From positions 1 through 32,113 of the forward strand of contig CACKRJ010000012.1 in NCBI GenBank assembly GCA_902602595.1: a DNA stretch of 32,113 bases, written 5' to 3'. Below the pieces are notes generated by a model, which had not been told where the DNA came from, did not search any database, and worked only from the letters and a program-made list of their open reading frames with translations. This document shows, in pieces, positions 1 to 8,143 of the stretch. The DNA comes from an uncultured SAR86 cluster bacterium. GTDB lineage: Bacteria > Pseudomonadota > Gammaproteobacteria > Magnimaribacterales > D2472. The position numbers and the translations under genes were made by a program. The number at the start of each line of letters is the position of its first letter. Within the stretch, counting starts at the first letter, position 1.

Positions 1-789
1 TTCTTCGGTGGTTGACTCTTCGCTTGAAGTTTCTTCACTAGAAGCTGACTCCTCTTCTTGAGTCTCCTCAGCTGGGGATTCTTCTGCTGGCGTTTCCTCA
101 GCAGCAGCTTCTTCTTCTGGAGCTTCTTCTGGTGCTTCTAATTCTTCTTGTATGGCTTCCAAGCTTTCTTCGGTAACCTCAACCGGCTCACTGGGTTCAG
201 AATCTTCGTCTTCAACTGAAACAGAAAAGCCTGGTTCGGTCACGGTCGTGGCAAAATCAGCAGAGCATTGATCGCCAAAAGTATCTAGATCCACACAGTT
301 GGGGGTCACCGTCATCTCATCTCCGTAAAGGAAAGTGGCGTTGGTTTGCGGGCCATTGGTCTGCACAATGCCTATGCCGCCTCTGATTCCTACAGTCGCG
401 GAATTGGTTCGAATTAAGGCAGGTTGTTTTTTGGTGACCTTACCACCAACAATTCTCAGCAGACCTCTGGCTGTAACCTCCAAAGAACCTTCGGCCGTCT
501 CAGGGTTGTAAATAAATCTATCTAGAACGACGCTGGAATTAGGTCCAACCGAAAAGGCTGTGCCATCCAACAAGAGCATTTGCGCCCTGCCGATCTCATC
601 GGTTTCAATGGTGTGATTTTGGATGATTTCATAGCCTGCATCAACCAGCTTGCGTTCTTGCTCAAGAGTCAAATCGGTGGTGTTTTTATTGACCGCAGAA
701 GCCACACCGATTTGCTCTTGTGCCATAGCGTCATGAGTCAGCAAACCCGTTAACAACAATATCAAATATAATTTATTAAGAAATTTCAA
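1..789 (-). CDS. FecR-domain periplasmic protein, C-terminus cut by window edge
   Basis: The frame is open from a TTG at 789 to base 1, so only the first 263 codons are visible. The TTG lies 2 bases after the stop of the upstream gene and follows an AGAGAG ribosome-binding sequence. Residues 1-23 are a signal peptide ending in DAMA. Residues about 55-145 resemble a FecR domain (motifs AQMLLLDGTAFSVGPNS and ATVGIRGG). From about residue 194 the protein becomes an acidic, low-complexity Glu/Ala/Pro/Ser/Thr tail. In FecR proteins this domain is periplasmic; the cytoplasmic anti-sigma part of classical FecR is absent here, so a sigma-factor role is unlikely. It is translationally linked to the TPR/barrel gene. 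G+C is visibly higher than in the neighbours (47-57% in two 60-base lines I counted). Sure of the domain, not of the function. Confidence 0.75.
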   Translation of the reverse strand, partial: MKFLNKLYLILLLTGLLTHDAMAQEQIGVASAVNKNTTDLTLEQERKLVDAGYEIIQNHTIETDEIGRAQMLLLDGTAFSVGPNSSVVLDRFIYNPETAEGSLEVTARGLLRIVGGKVTKKQPALIRTNSATVGIRGGIGIVQTNGPQTNATFLYGDEMTVTPNCVDLDTFGDQCSADFATTVTEPGFSVSVEDEDSEPSEPVEVTEESLEAIQEELEAPEEAPEEEAAAEETPAEESPAEETQEEESASSEETSSEESTTEE

Positions 790-791
790 AA

Positions 792-2141
792 TTACTCTCT
801 TGATCTGGCAATCGGACCCTTAAAACATTGATAGTTAACTTGAGCAGACAAATTGTTAGCACCGCGTCTGTATATATTGATAGTACTGTTGGTATTAGTG
901 AAGACATAGCCAAGGTTCAACGACCAACATGCACCTAGGGGTTTAAGGAAATTAAATCTCAAGCTCTCCATCTGATCGTGTCTGGATCCAAAAAGAGGGT
1001 AATCCTCATCATGCGATTTATCCTGATAGCTATACTTAGAAGAAAATTGCCAATTCTCTCCTAGGGGTTGAGAATAGGATAATTCCAAACCATAATTTTC
1101 ATAAAACTCATAACCGGCATTGGCACGATAATTCTCTAACATAACTTTATATCCATACAAGGCTTGAGAGCCAGGCCAAACATAGCTTTGACCATAACTT
1201 ATTCCATTCACGCGTCCATTTTTTTGTCCACTTGATTTAAAGTTTTTTTCATCTCGATAGTATGAAAATAGCATGGAAGAACCATCGTCTAGCTGACCGC
1301 TGTAGTCGAGAGAAATTCGGCCACTGCGCAAAACCTCCTCTCGATTTAATAGCACCCGTAAAAGATTTATATTGGGACTGAAAACTGGATCTTTTAAATT
1401 AAAAAAAGAAAAATAATTTTCATCTAAATTAAAGTTTCTTCTAATTGATAGTACATTCGTTTGCACATCAAATTGAGTAAAGGTATCAAATCGATCTGCG
1501 CCATAACTAAAAAAGTATTGAACATTATCGCCTCTGGGATGATTTAAATCTTGATCAACGCTTAAGGAATAGTTATATGAGGTTGAACGATCTCCCTCTC
1601 TTTTACTATCAGGGTCGACTTCCAATAAAAGATCCCCTATTTCGATAAAATCAGCATTAATTGCTGAGTTACCATTGGTTGTATGTTTCCACCCAATACT
1701 TATATTCTGCCGCCACTTAAAAGGCTGTTCAGCAGACACAATGGCTGCAAGGAACTCATCAACCTTAGCTTCAACTTCAGGCGGCGGGTTAAATTCCTTA
1801 ACGCTTTTAAGGTAGTTGTTAGCCAAGGCATAAGCACCAAGACGAAAATATAAAACACCAAGCTCCAATCTAATTCTTGGCAGTTCAGAATCATAGATAA
1901 GCATCTGCTCAAACACACCAATGGCACCCTCTAAATCGCCCACTAAAATAGATAAATTGGCATATTCAAACAACAAAGAAAGATTGGTTGGATCTTTAAA
2001 AAGTTTCTTGAAGGTTTCGTCTTTTCTTTGGTTGGCAGCTGCAAGCTCTGTGGGGTCAGTTATGGTGGGTTGAACGTTTTGCGCAGAAAGATGCAAACCC
2101 AAAAAAGTGGATGCAATTAAGAAAAAATTTTTTAAATTCAT
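792..2141 (-). CDS. TPR-repeat outer-membrane beta-barrel protein
   Basis: 449 residues. Residues 1-20 are a signal peptide (…GLHLSA). About 35-130 is helical and TPR-like (LGVLYFRLGAYALANNYL). About 140-449 alternates polar and aromatic residues with many Tyr/Ser/Asn turns, as in an outer-membrane barrel. The layout of periplasmic TPRs followed by a C-terminal barrel is that of Slam (surface lipoprotein assembly modifier, DUF560)-type proteins, but I cannot confirm membership. Its stop is 2 bases before the FecR gene start, so the two are co-transcribed and probably work together in the envelope. It diverges from the TetR/cyclase run across a 110-150 bp control region. No good ribosome-binding site precedes the ATG. 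Substrate unknown. Confidence 0.7.
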   Translation of the reverse strand: MNLKNFFLIASTFLGLHLSAQNVQPTITDPTELAAANQRKDETFKKLFKDPTNLSLLFEYANLSILVGDLEGAIGVFEQMLIYDSELPRIRLELGVLYFRLGAYALANNYLKSVKEFNPPPEVEAKVDEFLAAIVSAEQPFKWRQNISIGWKHTTNGNSAINADFIEIGDLLLEVDPDSKREGDRSTSYNYSLSVDQDLNHPRGDNVQYFFSYGADRFDTFTQFDVQTNVLSIRRNFNLDENYFSFFNLKDPVFSPNINLLRVLLNREEVLRSGRISLDYSGQLDDGSSMLFSYYRDEKNFKSSGQKNGRVNGISYGQSYVWPGSQALYGYKVMLENYRANAGYEFYENYGLELSYSQPLGENWQFSSKYSYQDKSHDEDYPLFGSRHDQMESLRFNFLKPLGACWSLNLGYVFTNTNSTINIYRRGANNLSAQVNYQCFKGPIARSRE

Positions 2142-2211
2142 GGTATTTTTTTTGCCAAATAGATGAGCTTTTTTTAATCAAAGCCCTATCTGATGCTTAT
2201 TTAAACATAAA

Positions 2212-2230
2212 AGTGATAATTTATCATTTG
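2212..2230 (+). promoter_or_regulatory. 19-bp inverted repeat, putative operator before the TetR gene
   Basis: AAGTGATAATTTATCATTT. The core TGATAA-T-TTATCA (2214-2226) is a perfect palindrome. It lies in the divergent region between the TPR/barrel gene and the TetR gene, ending 49 bp before the preferred TetR ATG at 2280. That is a usual place for an autoregulatory TetR operator. A 17/19 identical copy in the same orientation precedes the HTH gene at 11167. That the TetR protein binds it is inference. Confidence 0.5.
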
Positions 2231-2279
2231 ATTAAGAGATCAAAGACTTCCAATGCCTTTCAGGGGTTATAATGCTGTC

Positions 2280-2894
2280 ATGAAAAAGTCTGAGCAAACA
2301 AAAGCCAAGCTTATTAGCGCAGTTATAAACCTGATAAATAAAGGTCAAAAAATTTCTGTGACAAGTATCTCAAAAGAGTCAAAAACAGCTTATGGCAGCT
2401 TTTACAGATATTTCAATAATCTTGATGAAATCCATGAGGCTGCAATTATTGATGTGGTCTTAGAGAGAGCTGAGCGTCTTAATAAAGAACTGGCAAAAGA
2501 AACATCAAATCTTTTTAAGATTTATTATGGCTGGTTCATTGCCATCGATTTGTATAAAGATGTCTATACAGCTAACTGGCTCATTGATCACCCTTCCAGC
2601 ATTAATGAAGCATGGGTTCTAACTCACCCTTTTACCTTTGGTTGGTTGCAAGAGGCAATCAAGCAAAAAGAAGAACCAGGCCTCACTGAAGAAAATTTAA
2701 GACATTTTAAAATGGCTTCATCTTATGTGCACTGGACCTATCAAAATGCATTGCGGGAATTGCTAAGAGGCAGAAAATCAATTCATGTCTTCACAGATTT
2801 AATGACTTCAATCAATTTTTTAAATCTACCAAGAAAAACCCATCGTAAATATCTTAAAAAAGTTGCTGACTTTGTTAAAGCTAAAAAAATCTGA
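2280..2894 (+). CDS. TetR-family transcriptional regulator
   Basis: 204 residues from ATG 2280. An in-frame ATG at 2253 would add nine residues (MPFRGYNAV), but TetR proteins normally begin just before the first helix, here MKKSEQTKAKL, and an AGGGG sequence at 2262-2266 precedes 2280. Residues 5-50 form the HTH, with ISVTSISKES followed by the recognition segment AYGSFYRYFNN typical of TetR. The rest is a helical ligand-binding and dimerisation domain that I do not recognise to subfamily. The gene ends 2 bases before the GTG of the CHASE2 cyclase, so it heads that run and probably controls it. The 19-bp inverted repeat at 2212-2230 is the likely operator (inference). Ligand unknown. Confidence 0.88.
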   Translation: MKKSEQTKAKLISAVINLINKGQKISVTSISKESKTAYGSFYRYFNNLDEIHEAAIIDVVLERAERLNKELAKETSNLFKIYYGWFIAIDLYKDVYTANWLIDHPSSINEAWVLTHPFTFGWLQEAIKQKEEPGLTEENLRHFKMASSYVHWTYQNALRELLRGRKSIHVFTDLMTSINFLNLPRKTHRKYLKKVADFVKAKKI

Positions 2895-2896
2895 GC

Positions 2897-5080
2897 GTGA
2901 AAAAAAACTATAAAAAACTCTCTCGATACGGCCTCTTAGCTTTTGCAATCTTTGTGAGTTTTTTACCCATACTTAATCCATTGCAAATTTTTACCAGCCT
3001 GCAAAATTATTCTTTTGATACCTTCCAAAGAATTTTACCAAGAGAAGTTTATCCTGAGGATCCTGTTGTCATCATTGATATTGATGATCGTTCACTTGCA
3101 GAAATTGGGCAATGGCCTTGGTCACGAAACCAATTGGCAAACCTTACTAATCAAGCTTATGCAGCTGCTGCTTTGGGATTTGATGTGGTTTTTGCAGAAC
3201 CTGATAGAACCAATCCACAAAATTTGATTGCCAGTTATTCCCTCAATGAAGAGTTAGCAAAGGAACTGGCATCACTCCCAAGTAACGATGAGCTTTTCGC
3301 ACAAGCCATTAAAAATCATGGGACTGTGGTCTTGGGGCAAGCCTTAAATAACAATGAAATTAGCAAACCTTCTAAAACCAAATTTGGCTTGGTCATCCAA
3401 GGCGATGATCCTAAACAATTTGTAACAAACTATCTTGGCGTACAAAACAATATAAAACTCCTCGATGCTTCAGCCCAGGGGGTTGGTTCAATGAGCATCG
3501 GGAATAATGATGCGATTGTTCGTCAATTACCCACTTTTGAAAGTATTGGTGATCAACTGATTCCTAGTCTTGCAATTGAAATGACAAGAGTGGCTGTGGG
3601 CGCCTCTACTTTTCAGATTAAGTCCTCCAATGCCTCAAGCGAGGAAGCCTATGGAGCTCAAACTGGAATTAATAATATTAAGCTAGGCCCATTGACCATT
3701 CCAACAACAGCAAAAGGCAATGCATGGATTTACTTCACTGCTACAAAAAATATCTCTACAGTTTCTGCAGTTGATGTAATTTCGGGAGCGATTCCACCTG
3801 AATTCTTTGAAGGCAAAGTCGCGCTTGTTGGCACCTCTGCCTCTGGCTTGCTTGATCTGCGATCAACGCCTACGGAAAAAAATATTCCTGGAGTCACAAT
3901 CATTGCTCAATTTATTCAACAAATTTTTGCAAATGAGTTTTTGCAAAGACCAGACTGGCTTTTTGGAGCAGAATTTCTTGCTGGTCTGATTTTGGCTCTC
4001 TTAATTACTCTGAGCATTCAAGCTTTAGGACCCATTGGCGCTTTAAGCGTTTTAGTTGGAGGATCTGGCGGAATAATTGGTTCAAGTTATTATTTCTTTA
4101 AATCGAAATTATTCTTAGTTGATCCAATTTCGCCTTTAATTATTGCATTGAGCGTTTATGTTGCCGTAACCTTTTTTAATTTTCTATTTACAGAGCTAGA
4201 ACGAAGTAGAGTTAGGGGTGCCTTTGCACAATATCTTTCGCCAGAAATGGTCAATCGCTTGGCTGAATCTAGCGAATCATTGGTTCTTGGTGGAGAGAGA
4301 AAGGAAATGACCTTCTTGTTTTCAGACATCAGAGGTTTTACCAAAATTTCTGAACAATACAAAGATGATCCCGAGGCCCTTACTCAGCTCATCAATCAAT
4401 TACTCACAGTCTTATCAAATGCAATCTTAGACCATGGTGGCACCATAGATAAATACATGGGAGATTGCATCATGGCATTTTGGAATGCACCTACCGACCA
4501 AACCAATCATCGTCAATTAGCCATTGAATCTGCGCATGCTATGAATAATGCATTATCTGAATTTAATCAAAGTTTAGAAGGAAGCTTAGACTTCAAATTG
4601 GAAATTGGTATTGGCATCAACTCTGGAGAATGCATCGTTGGCAACATGGGGTCTGATAAACGTTTTGATTATACAGTTCTTGGGGATGCAGTGAATCTTG
4701 CCTCAAGACTTGAAGGTCAATCTTCTAATTATGGCCTGAACATGGTGCTTGGAGAAAACTCATACCTAAAAGATTCTTCTTATCAAATGATAGAAATAGA
4801 TAAAATTGCTGTAAAAGGAAAATCTGCTGCTGAAACTATATTCACTTGTTTTGAACCAGTTACAAAATTTGCTGATAATTTTATGGCTAAACACATAAAT
4901 TTTTTAGAAGAGTACCGCTCTCAACAATGGGATGCTGCAAGTTTATTGATTGATGAATTAATGTCTTCGCCTAATGAGCTTGAACTATACTACAAGCATA
5001 TGAGAGCAAGAATTGATGAGTATAAAATTAATCCGCCATCTTCAGATTGGGAGGGAGTTTATGTTGCACAAAATAAATAA
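2897..5080 (+). CDS. CHASE2-domain class III adenylate cyclase
   Basis: 727 residues from a GTG, 2 bases after the TetR stop. TM1 is at about 10-30. A periplasmic CHASE2 sensor domain spans about 35-350 (VVIIDIDDRSLAEIGQWPW, then EGKVALVGTSASGLLDLRSTP). Three TM segments follow at about 355-435. The cytoplasmic cyclase domain spans about 465-655. Metal-binding Asp477 (FSDIRGFT) and Asp523 (KYMGD) are present, as are Asn600 and Arg604 of the transition-state motif (VNLASR). The substrate-specifying pair is Lys519 and Thr593, the Lys/Thr arrangement of cyanobacterial CyaC-type adenylate cyclases, so ATP to cAMP is the expected reaction. All catalytic residues are intact. Its 3' end overlaps the DUF481-like gene by 20 bp. 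The signal sensed by CHASE2 is unknown. Confidence 0.92.
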   Translation: MKKNYKKLSRYGLLAFAIFVSFLPILNPLQIFTSLQNYSFDTFQRILPREVYPEDPVVIIDIDDRSLAEIGQWPWSRNQLANLTNQAYAAAALGFDVVFAEPDRTNPQNLIASYSLNEELAKELASLPSNDELFAQAIKNHGTVVLGQALNNNEISKPSKTKFGLVIQGDDPKQFVTNYLGVQNNIKLLDASAQGVGSMSIGNNDAIVRQLPTFESIGDQLIPSLAIEMTRVAVGASTFQIKSSNASSEEAYGAQTGINNIKLGPLTIPTTAKGNAWIYFTATKNISTVSAVDVISGAIPPEFFEGKVALVGTSASGLLDLRSTPTEKNIPGVTIIAQFIQQIFANEFLQRPDWLFGAEFLAGLILALLITLSIQALGPIGALSVLVGGSGGIIGSSYYFFKSKLFLVDPISPLIIALSVYVAVTFFNFLFTELERSRVRGAFAQYLSPEMVNRLAESSESLVLGGERKEMTFLFSDIRGFTKISEQYKDDPEALTQLINQLLTVLSNAILDHGGTIDKYMGDCIMAFWNAPTDQTNHRQLAIESAHAMNNALSEFNQSLEGSLDFKLEIGIGINSGECIVGNMGSDKRFDYTVLGDAVNLASRLEGQSSNYGLNMVLGENSYLKDSSYQMIEIDKIAVKGKSAAETIFTCFEPVTKFADNFMAKHINFLEEYRSQQWDAASLLIDELMSSPNELELYYKHMRARIDEYKINPPSSDWEGVYVAQNK

Positions 5081-5834
5081 TATCAAAAAATTTGCAGCCC
5101 TAATTATGTTCCTGAGCTCAACTAATCTTCTTAGCCAAGCAATTGTCAACATTGAAGAATTAAGACGTGAGGGCGAAATTGGATTTTTTACTAATATTAG
5201 TGCCGGTCTAGATGCATCACGAGGCAATAGAGATAGAGATTATTACTCACTTCGAATTAGATTTGACAATAACTCAGAAGATGCTGAATCATTTCTTATC
5301 ATGCAACAAACTGAAAGAAAATCTAATGATATTGTAATGGATAAATCAAAATTCATTCATGGCAGATATATTTTTATTGGAGAAGATGCTATCCACTGGG
5401 AAATGTTTGCCCAATACAGTGAAAATCCATTTAGAAATTATAAAAAAAGATCAGTTCTAGGCGGTGGATTAAGATTTGAACTGTCAAAATCAGGTCGATT
5501 GGGAGCTGGCCTGCTCAATGAAGAAGAAACTGATCTTACTGGACAATCAAAGACAACAGAAAGATTAGGTTTTTATTTTCACACTGATTTTGATATTGCA
5601 GAAAATATTTCCTTTGACCCAACAATATATTTTCAACCCAGCATTGAAAATTTTGAAAATGATTACAAAGCAAGTATGATTCTAGCCTTAGATTTTAAAG
5701 TAAATGAAAATTTTAAGATTAGGATGCAGTATTCATCTTTTCATGACTCAGATCCACCAATGCTAGCTGAAAAGACTGATGATTCAATCTCAACAATGTT
5801 TTCATATGATTTGAGTGAATTATGGAAGGATTAA
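5061..5834 (+). CDS. DUF481-like outer-membrane beta-barrel protein
   Basis: 257 residues from ATG 5061, chosen because GGGAGG stands just upstream and the reading starts directly with a signal peptide (residues 1-27, ending LLSQA). The open frame extends further upstream only inside the cyclase gene. The mature part is a run of amphipathic strands (e.g. YYSLRIRFDN, HWEMFAQYSENPF, KIRMQYSSFHDS) like the YdiY/DUF481 putative salt-induced outer-membrane proteins, which are about this size. It overlaps the cyclase 3' end by 20 bp and the MscS start by 13 bp, so the three are translationally coupled. The salt or osmotic association of the family agrees with an MscS partner, but that is inference. 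It could be another small porin-like family. Confidence 0.65.
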   Translation: MLHKINNIKKFAALIMFLSSTNLLSQAIVNIEELRREGEIGFFTNISAGLDASRGNRDRDYYSLRIRFDNNSEDAESFLIMQQTERKSNDIVMDKSKFIHGRYIFIGEDAIHWEMFAQYSENPFRNYKKRSVLGGGLRFELSKSGRLGAGLLNEEETDLTGQSKTTERLGFYFHTDFDIAENISFDPTIYFQPSIENFENDYKASMILALDFKVNENFKIRMQYSSFHDSDPPMLAEKTDDSISTMFSYDLSELWKD

Positions 5835-6994
5835 TAGAAATTATTACAAATGTTTGGAAGGAGGGCCTTCTGGGTATTGGTATAACGGAAATTATTGTCT
5901 CCCTGCTTATATTTATAGCAGGAGCCATTAGCAGGGCATTTTTTGTTGGCAGAGTAATAAAGTGGTTAGAAAACTTAACTTCTCAGACTGACTCAGAAAT
6001 CGATGATGTTCTCCTGCAATCATTAAAGAAGCCGCTGGGTTATATACCTATGACGGTCGCACTCTACTGCGTCGCTGTATACCTCCCTCTTAAAGGTGTC
6101 GCAGACACCTTTGCAACTAATCTAATTGAAGCCATGATTGCTTTTACTATCTTCAGCGCATTTGCTAATAGCGTTGCTCCAATTTTTCAAGCATTCACTT
6201 CAAGAGCTGTATTAACTCGATCAATGACGATGTGGCTAGAAAGAGCTGCAAGGATAATCATTTGGATCATCGGTCTTGGAATCATCTTAGATATCTTTGG
6301 TATCCAGATTGGGCCATTGGTTGCTGGCCTTGGATTGTTCTCTGTAGCTGTTGCTCTTGGAGCCCAAGACTTATTTAAAAACCTAATTTCTGGACTGTTA
6401 ATTATTGGAGAAAATAGATTCCAGCCAGGAGATAGAATTGAAGTTCCAGGCTCGTTGCATGGTATGGTTGAAGATATCGGCTTCAGATCCACCCTTGTCA
6501 GAATGTTTGATACAGCTCCCATGCTGGTTCCAAATAAAGACCTTTCAGACGTCAAGGTAATAAATCATGGCAATATGGTATATAGAAGAATTAGTTGGCA
6601 TTTAAATTTAATTTATTCGACCACACAAGAACAGCTAGCAAAAATTTGTGATGAAATTACTGCTTTCATCGCATCATCAGATGATTTTACAGAAAATCCT
6701 GAGCAAGAATCATTTGCAAGAACTGCAGAGTTAGGTTCAAGCTCAATAGATATAAGGGTTTTATGTTATACAGATCCTGTTGGATTAACTGATTTCTCTA
6801 AAATTAAACAAAATCTTATTTTTGAAATAATTAAAATAATTCGTAGTAACGGTTCTGAGTTTGCTTATCCTTCAACCTCAGTTTATTTAGAAGATTCAAG
6901 CCCAGTAGATAGTGCTGATTATTCAACTGAGGGTTTAAAATCAGAAGATATATCCCATGCCTCTGCGCCTGATGCAGGCGATGGTGACGTCTAG
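5822..6994 (+). CDS. MscS-family mechanosensitive channel
   Basis: 390 residues. TM segments lie at about 22-42, 72-92, 100-120 and 143-160. The pore helix TM3 at 166-191 is Gly/Ala-rich (GLGLFSVAVALGAQDL followed by FKNLISG), the hallmark of MscS. The beta domain follows (RFQPGDRIEVPG, then LVPNKDLSD) with a cytoplasmic vestibule domain to about 360 and an acidic disordered tail. MscS channels open on membrane tension and release solutes during hypo-osmotic shock. The gene starts inside the DUF481-like gene and is the last of the TetR-cyclase run. Its stop overlaps the stop of the facing ion-channel gene by 4 bp. The CGCCTG/CAGGCG hairpin at 6966-6980 is within its coding end. Confidence 0.93.
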   Translation: MEGLIEIITNVWKEGLLGIGITEIIVSLLIFIAGAISRAFFVGRVIKWLENLTSQTDSEIDDVLLQSLKKPLGYIPMTVALYCVAVYLPLKGVADTFATNLIEAMIAFTIFSAFANSVAPIFQAFTSRAVLTRSMTMWLERAARIIIWIIGLGIILDIFGIQIGPLVAGLGLFSVAVALGAQDLFKNLISGLLIIGENRFQPGDRIEVPGSLHGMVEDIGFRSTLVRMFDTAPMLVPNKDLSDVKVINHGNMVYRRISWHLNLIYSTTQEQLAKICDEITAFIASSDDFTENPEQESFARTAELGSSSIDIRVLCYTDPVGLTDFSKIKQNLIFEIIKIIRSNGSEFAYPSTSVYLEDSSPVDSADYSTEGLKSEDISHASAPDAGDGDV

Positions 6995-8019
6995 TTTTGG
7001 GATCTCGAAGAGGCGCTTAATTCTAATTCTTTAAATAATCCTGGATGCTCTTCAGAAAGCTCTGCTAAGTCTGATTTGGTTAATTCAAGCAATTTTGTAT
7101 CATCGGCTGCTGAAATTGTTGCGTTTCTAGGCGCATTCCCCAGCAAACCCATTTCTCCAAAATAGTCGCCTGATACTAAATACACAGGCTCTTTTATTTC
7201 AACTTTGACTTTTCCATATTCAATAATAAACATAGAGTCAGCTTCATCACCTTTAGAGAAAATAGTCTCATGCTCACTGACTAAAACTACCTGAAGTTTT
7301 TCATTGATTTTACCAACTGCGCCAATGGGAAGTTCTTGAAATAGGGGAACAGAAGCAATCGCTTCGAAACTAACTAAAAAATTCTTTTTTTGAATTTCTT
7401 CATAATAAGCTGATGCCAGAATAGCAGCAGGTAGAGCGAACATCCCTATTCCAACTAACATGGTAAAGCTTGCCAATAATTTTCCTAAATCTGTCATGGG
7501 GACCACGTCTCCATAACCAACTGTTGTTAAAGTAGCGATCCCCCACCACATGGTCGAAGGAATACTGCCAAAAACATCTGGCTGAATAGAAGATTCTAAA
7601 AAATATATAAATGTTGAAACGACCAATAAAATAGAGATCACCATTATCTGAGACCCAAGCAAAGCATTCCTTTGCTTAATAATTGTTTTAATAAGTGTGT
7701 TTGTTGGCAACAAAAATCTAGATTGACTAAAAATATCAAACAATCTAAATAATCTCAGAATTCTTAAATCATAAAAAGGAAAAAATACTTGATTAACTAA
7801 GACCAATCCATCAATGGATATTAAAAAAGAAAGTTTACGCTCAACAAAAACTCTTAATAAAAATTCTATTCCAAAAATTACAATTGATGCCTGATAAAGA
7901 AATTGAATTAATGCTACGTCTATACTCAAATATCCTGCACTAGATACAATTTGATGAAAGATATTAAGAACAATGACAGCTCCAAAGAACTTATTAAGAA
8001 AACCTAAAGTATTTTTCAT
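6991..8019 (-). CDS. Six-TM potassium-channel-like protein with cyclic-nucleotide-binding domain
   Basis: 342 residues. S1-S4 occupy about 10-110. S4 is short with Arg86, Arg89 and Arg92 spaced by three. The pore loop carries the K+ selectivity filter TVGYGD at 166-171, and S6 is at about 182-205. A C-terminal cNMP-binding domain spans about 226-330, with the phosphate-binding cassette FGEMGLLGNAPRNA including Glu289 and Arg298, the two residues that contact cyclic nucleotide in MloK1-type channels. Known relatives are prokaryotic cyclic-nucleotide-regulated K+ channels of about this length. It faces and overlaps MscS and sits one gene beyond the adenylate-cyclase run, which suggests gating by locally made cAMP (inference). 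A TATAAT box at 8026-8031 lies so close to the ATG that the mRNA may be leaderless. Confidence 0.9.
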   Translation of the reverse strand: MKNTLGFLNKFFGAVIVLNIFHQIVSSAGYLSIDVALIQFLYQASIVIFGIEFLLRVFVERKLSFLISIDGLVLVNQVFFPFYDLRILRLFRLFDIFSQSRFLLPTNTLIKTIIKQRNALLGSQIMVISILLVVSTFIYFLESSIQPDVFGSIPSTMWWGIATLTTVGYGDVVPMTDLGKLLASFTMLVGIGMFALPAAILASAYYEEIQKKNFLVSFEAIASVPLFQELPIGAVGKINEKLQVVLVSEHETIFSKGDEADSMFIIEYGKVKVEIKEPVYLVSGDYFGEMGLLGNAPRNATISAADDTKLLELTKSDLAELSEEHPGLFKELELSASSRSQN

Positions 8020-8025
8020 TTAATG

Positions 8026-8031
8026 ATTATA
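8026..8031 (-). promoter_or_regulatory. Candidate -10 box of the cNMP-gated channel gene
   Basis: Perfect TATAAT on the minus strand, with its 3' end 6 bases before the ATG at 8019. Transcription would start at or next to the start codon. I see no good -35 at 16-18 bp upstream, so this is weak support. Confidence 0.3.
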
Positions 8032-8143
8032 GCTTGAGTCTGAGATATGAAAAGATTAACTCTTGCAAAGATATTAATGAAATATTGCATTTATTTGGTA
8101 GGATGAACTTTGTTAGGAATTAATTCTAGGATAATAAATAGGC

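Noticed and set aside
1-200. Repetitive DNA or CRISPR-like array at the left edge
   Set aside because: The repetition is codon-level GAA/GAG/GCT low complexity in the acidic FecR tail, with no spacer structure.
2212-2230. Fur or CRP box
   Set aside because: Half-site spacing does not fit: a Fur 7-1-7 site would be TGATAATnATTATCA, and CRP needs TGTGA-N6-TCACA. Here the arms are one base off in each case.
6966-6980. CGCCTG-ATG-CAGGCG hairpin as terminator of the MscS gene
   Set aside because: It is inside the coding end, short, and not followed by a T run.
8117-8126. Palindrome GAATTAATTC before the SLC13 gene as an operator
   Set aside because: Ten AT-rich bases are easily found by chance and there is no second copy or promoter context.
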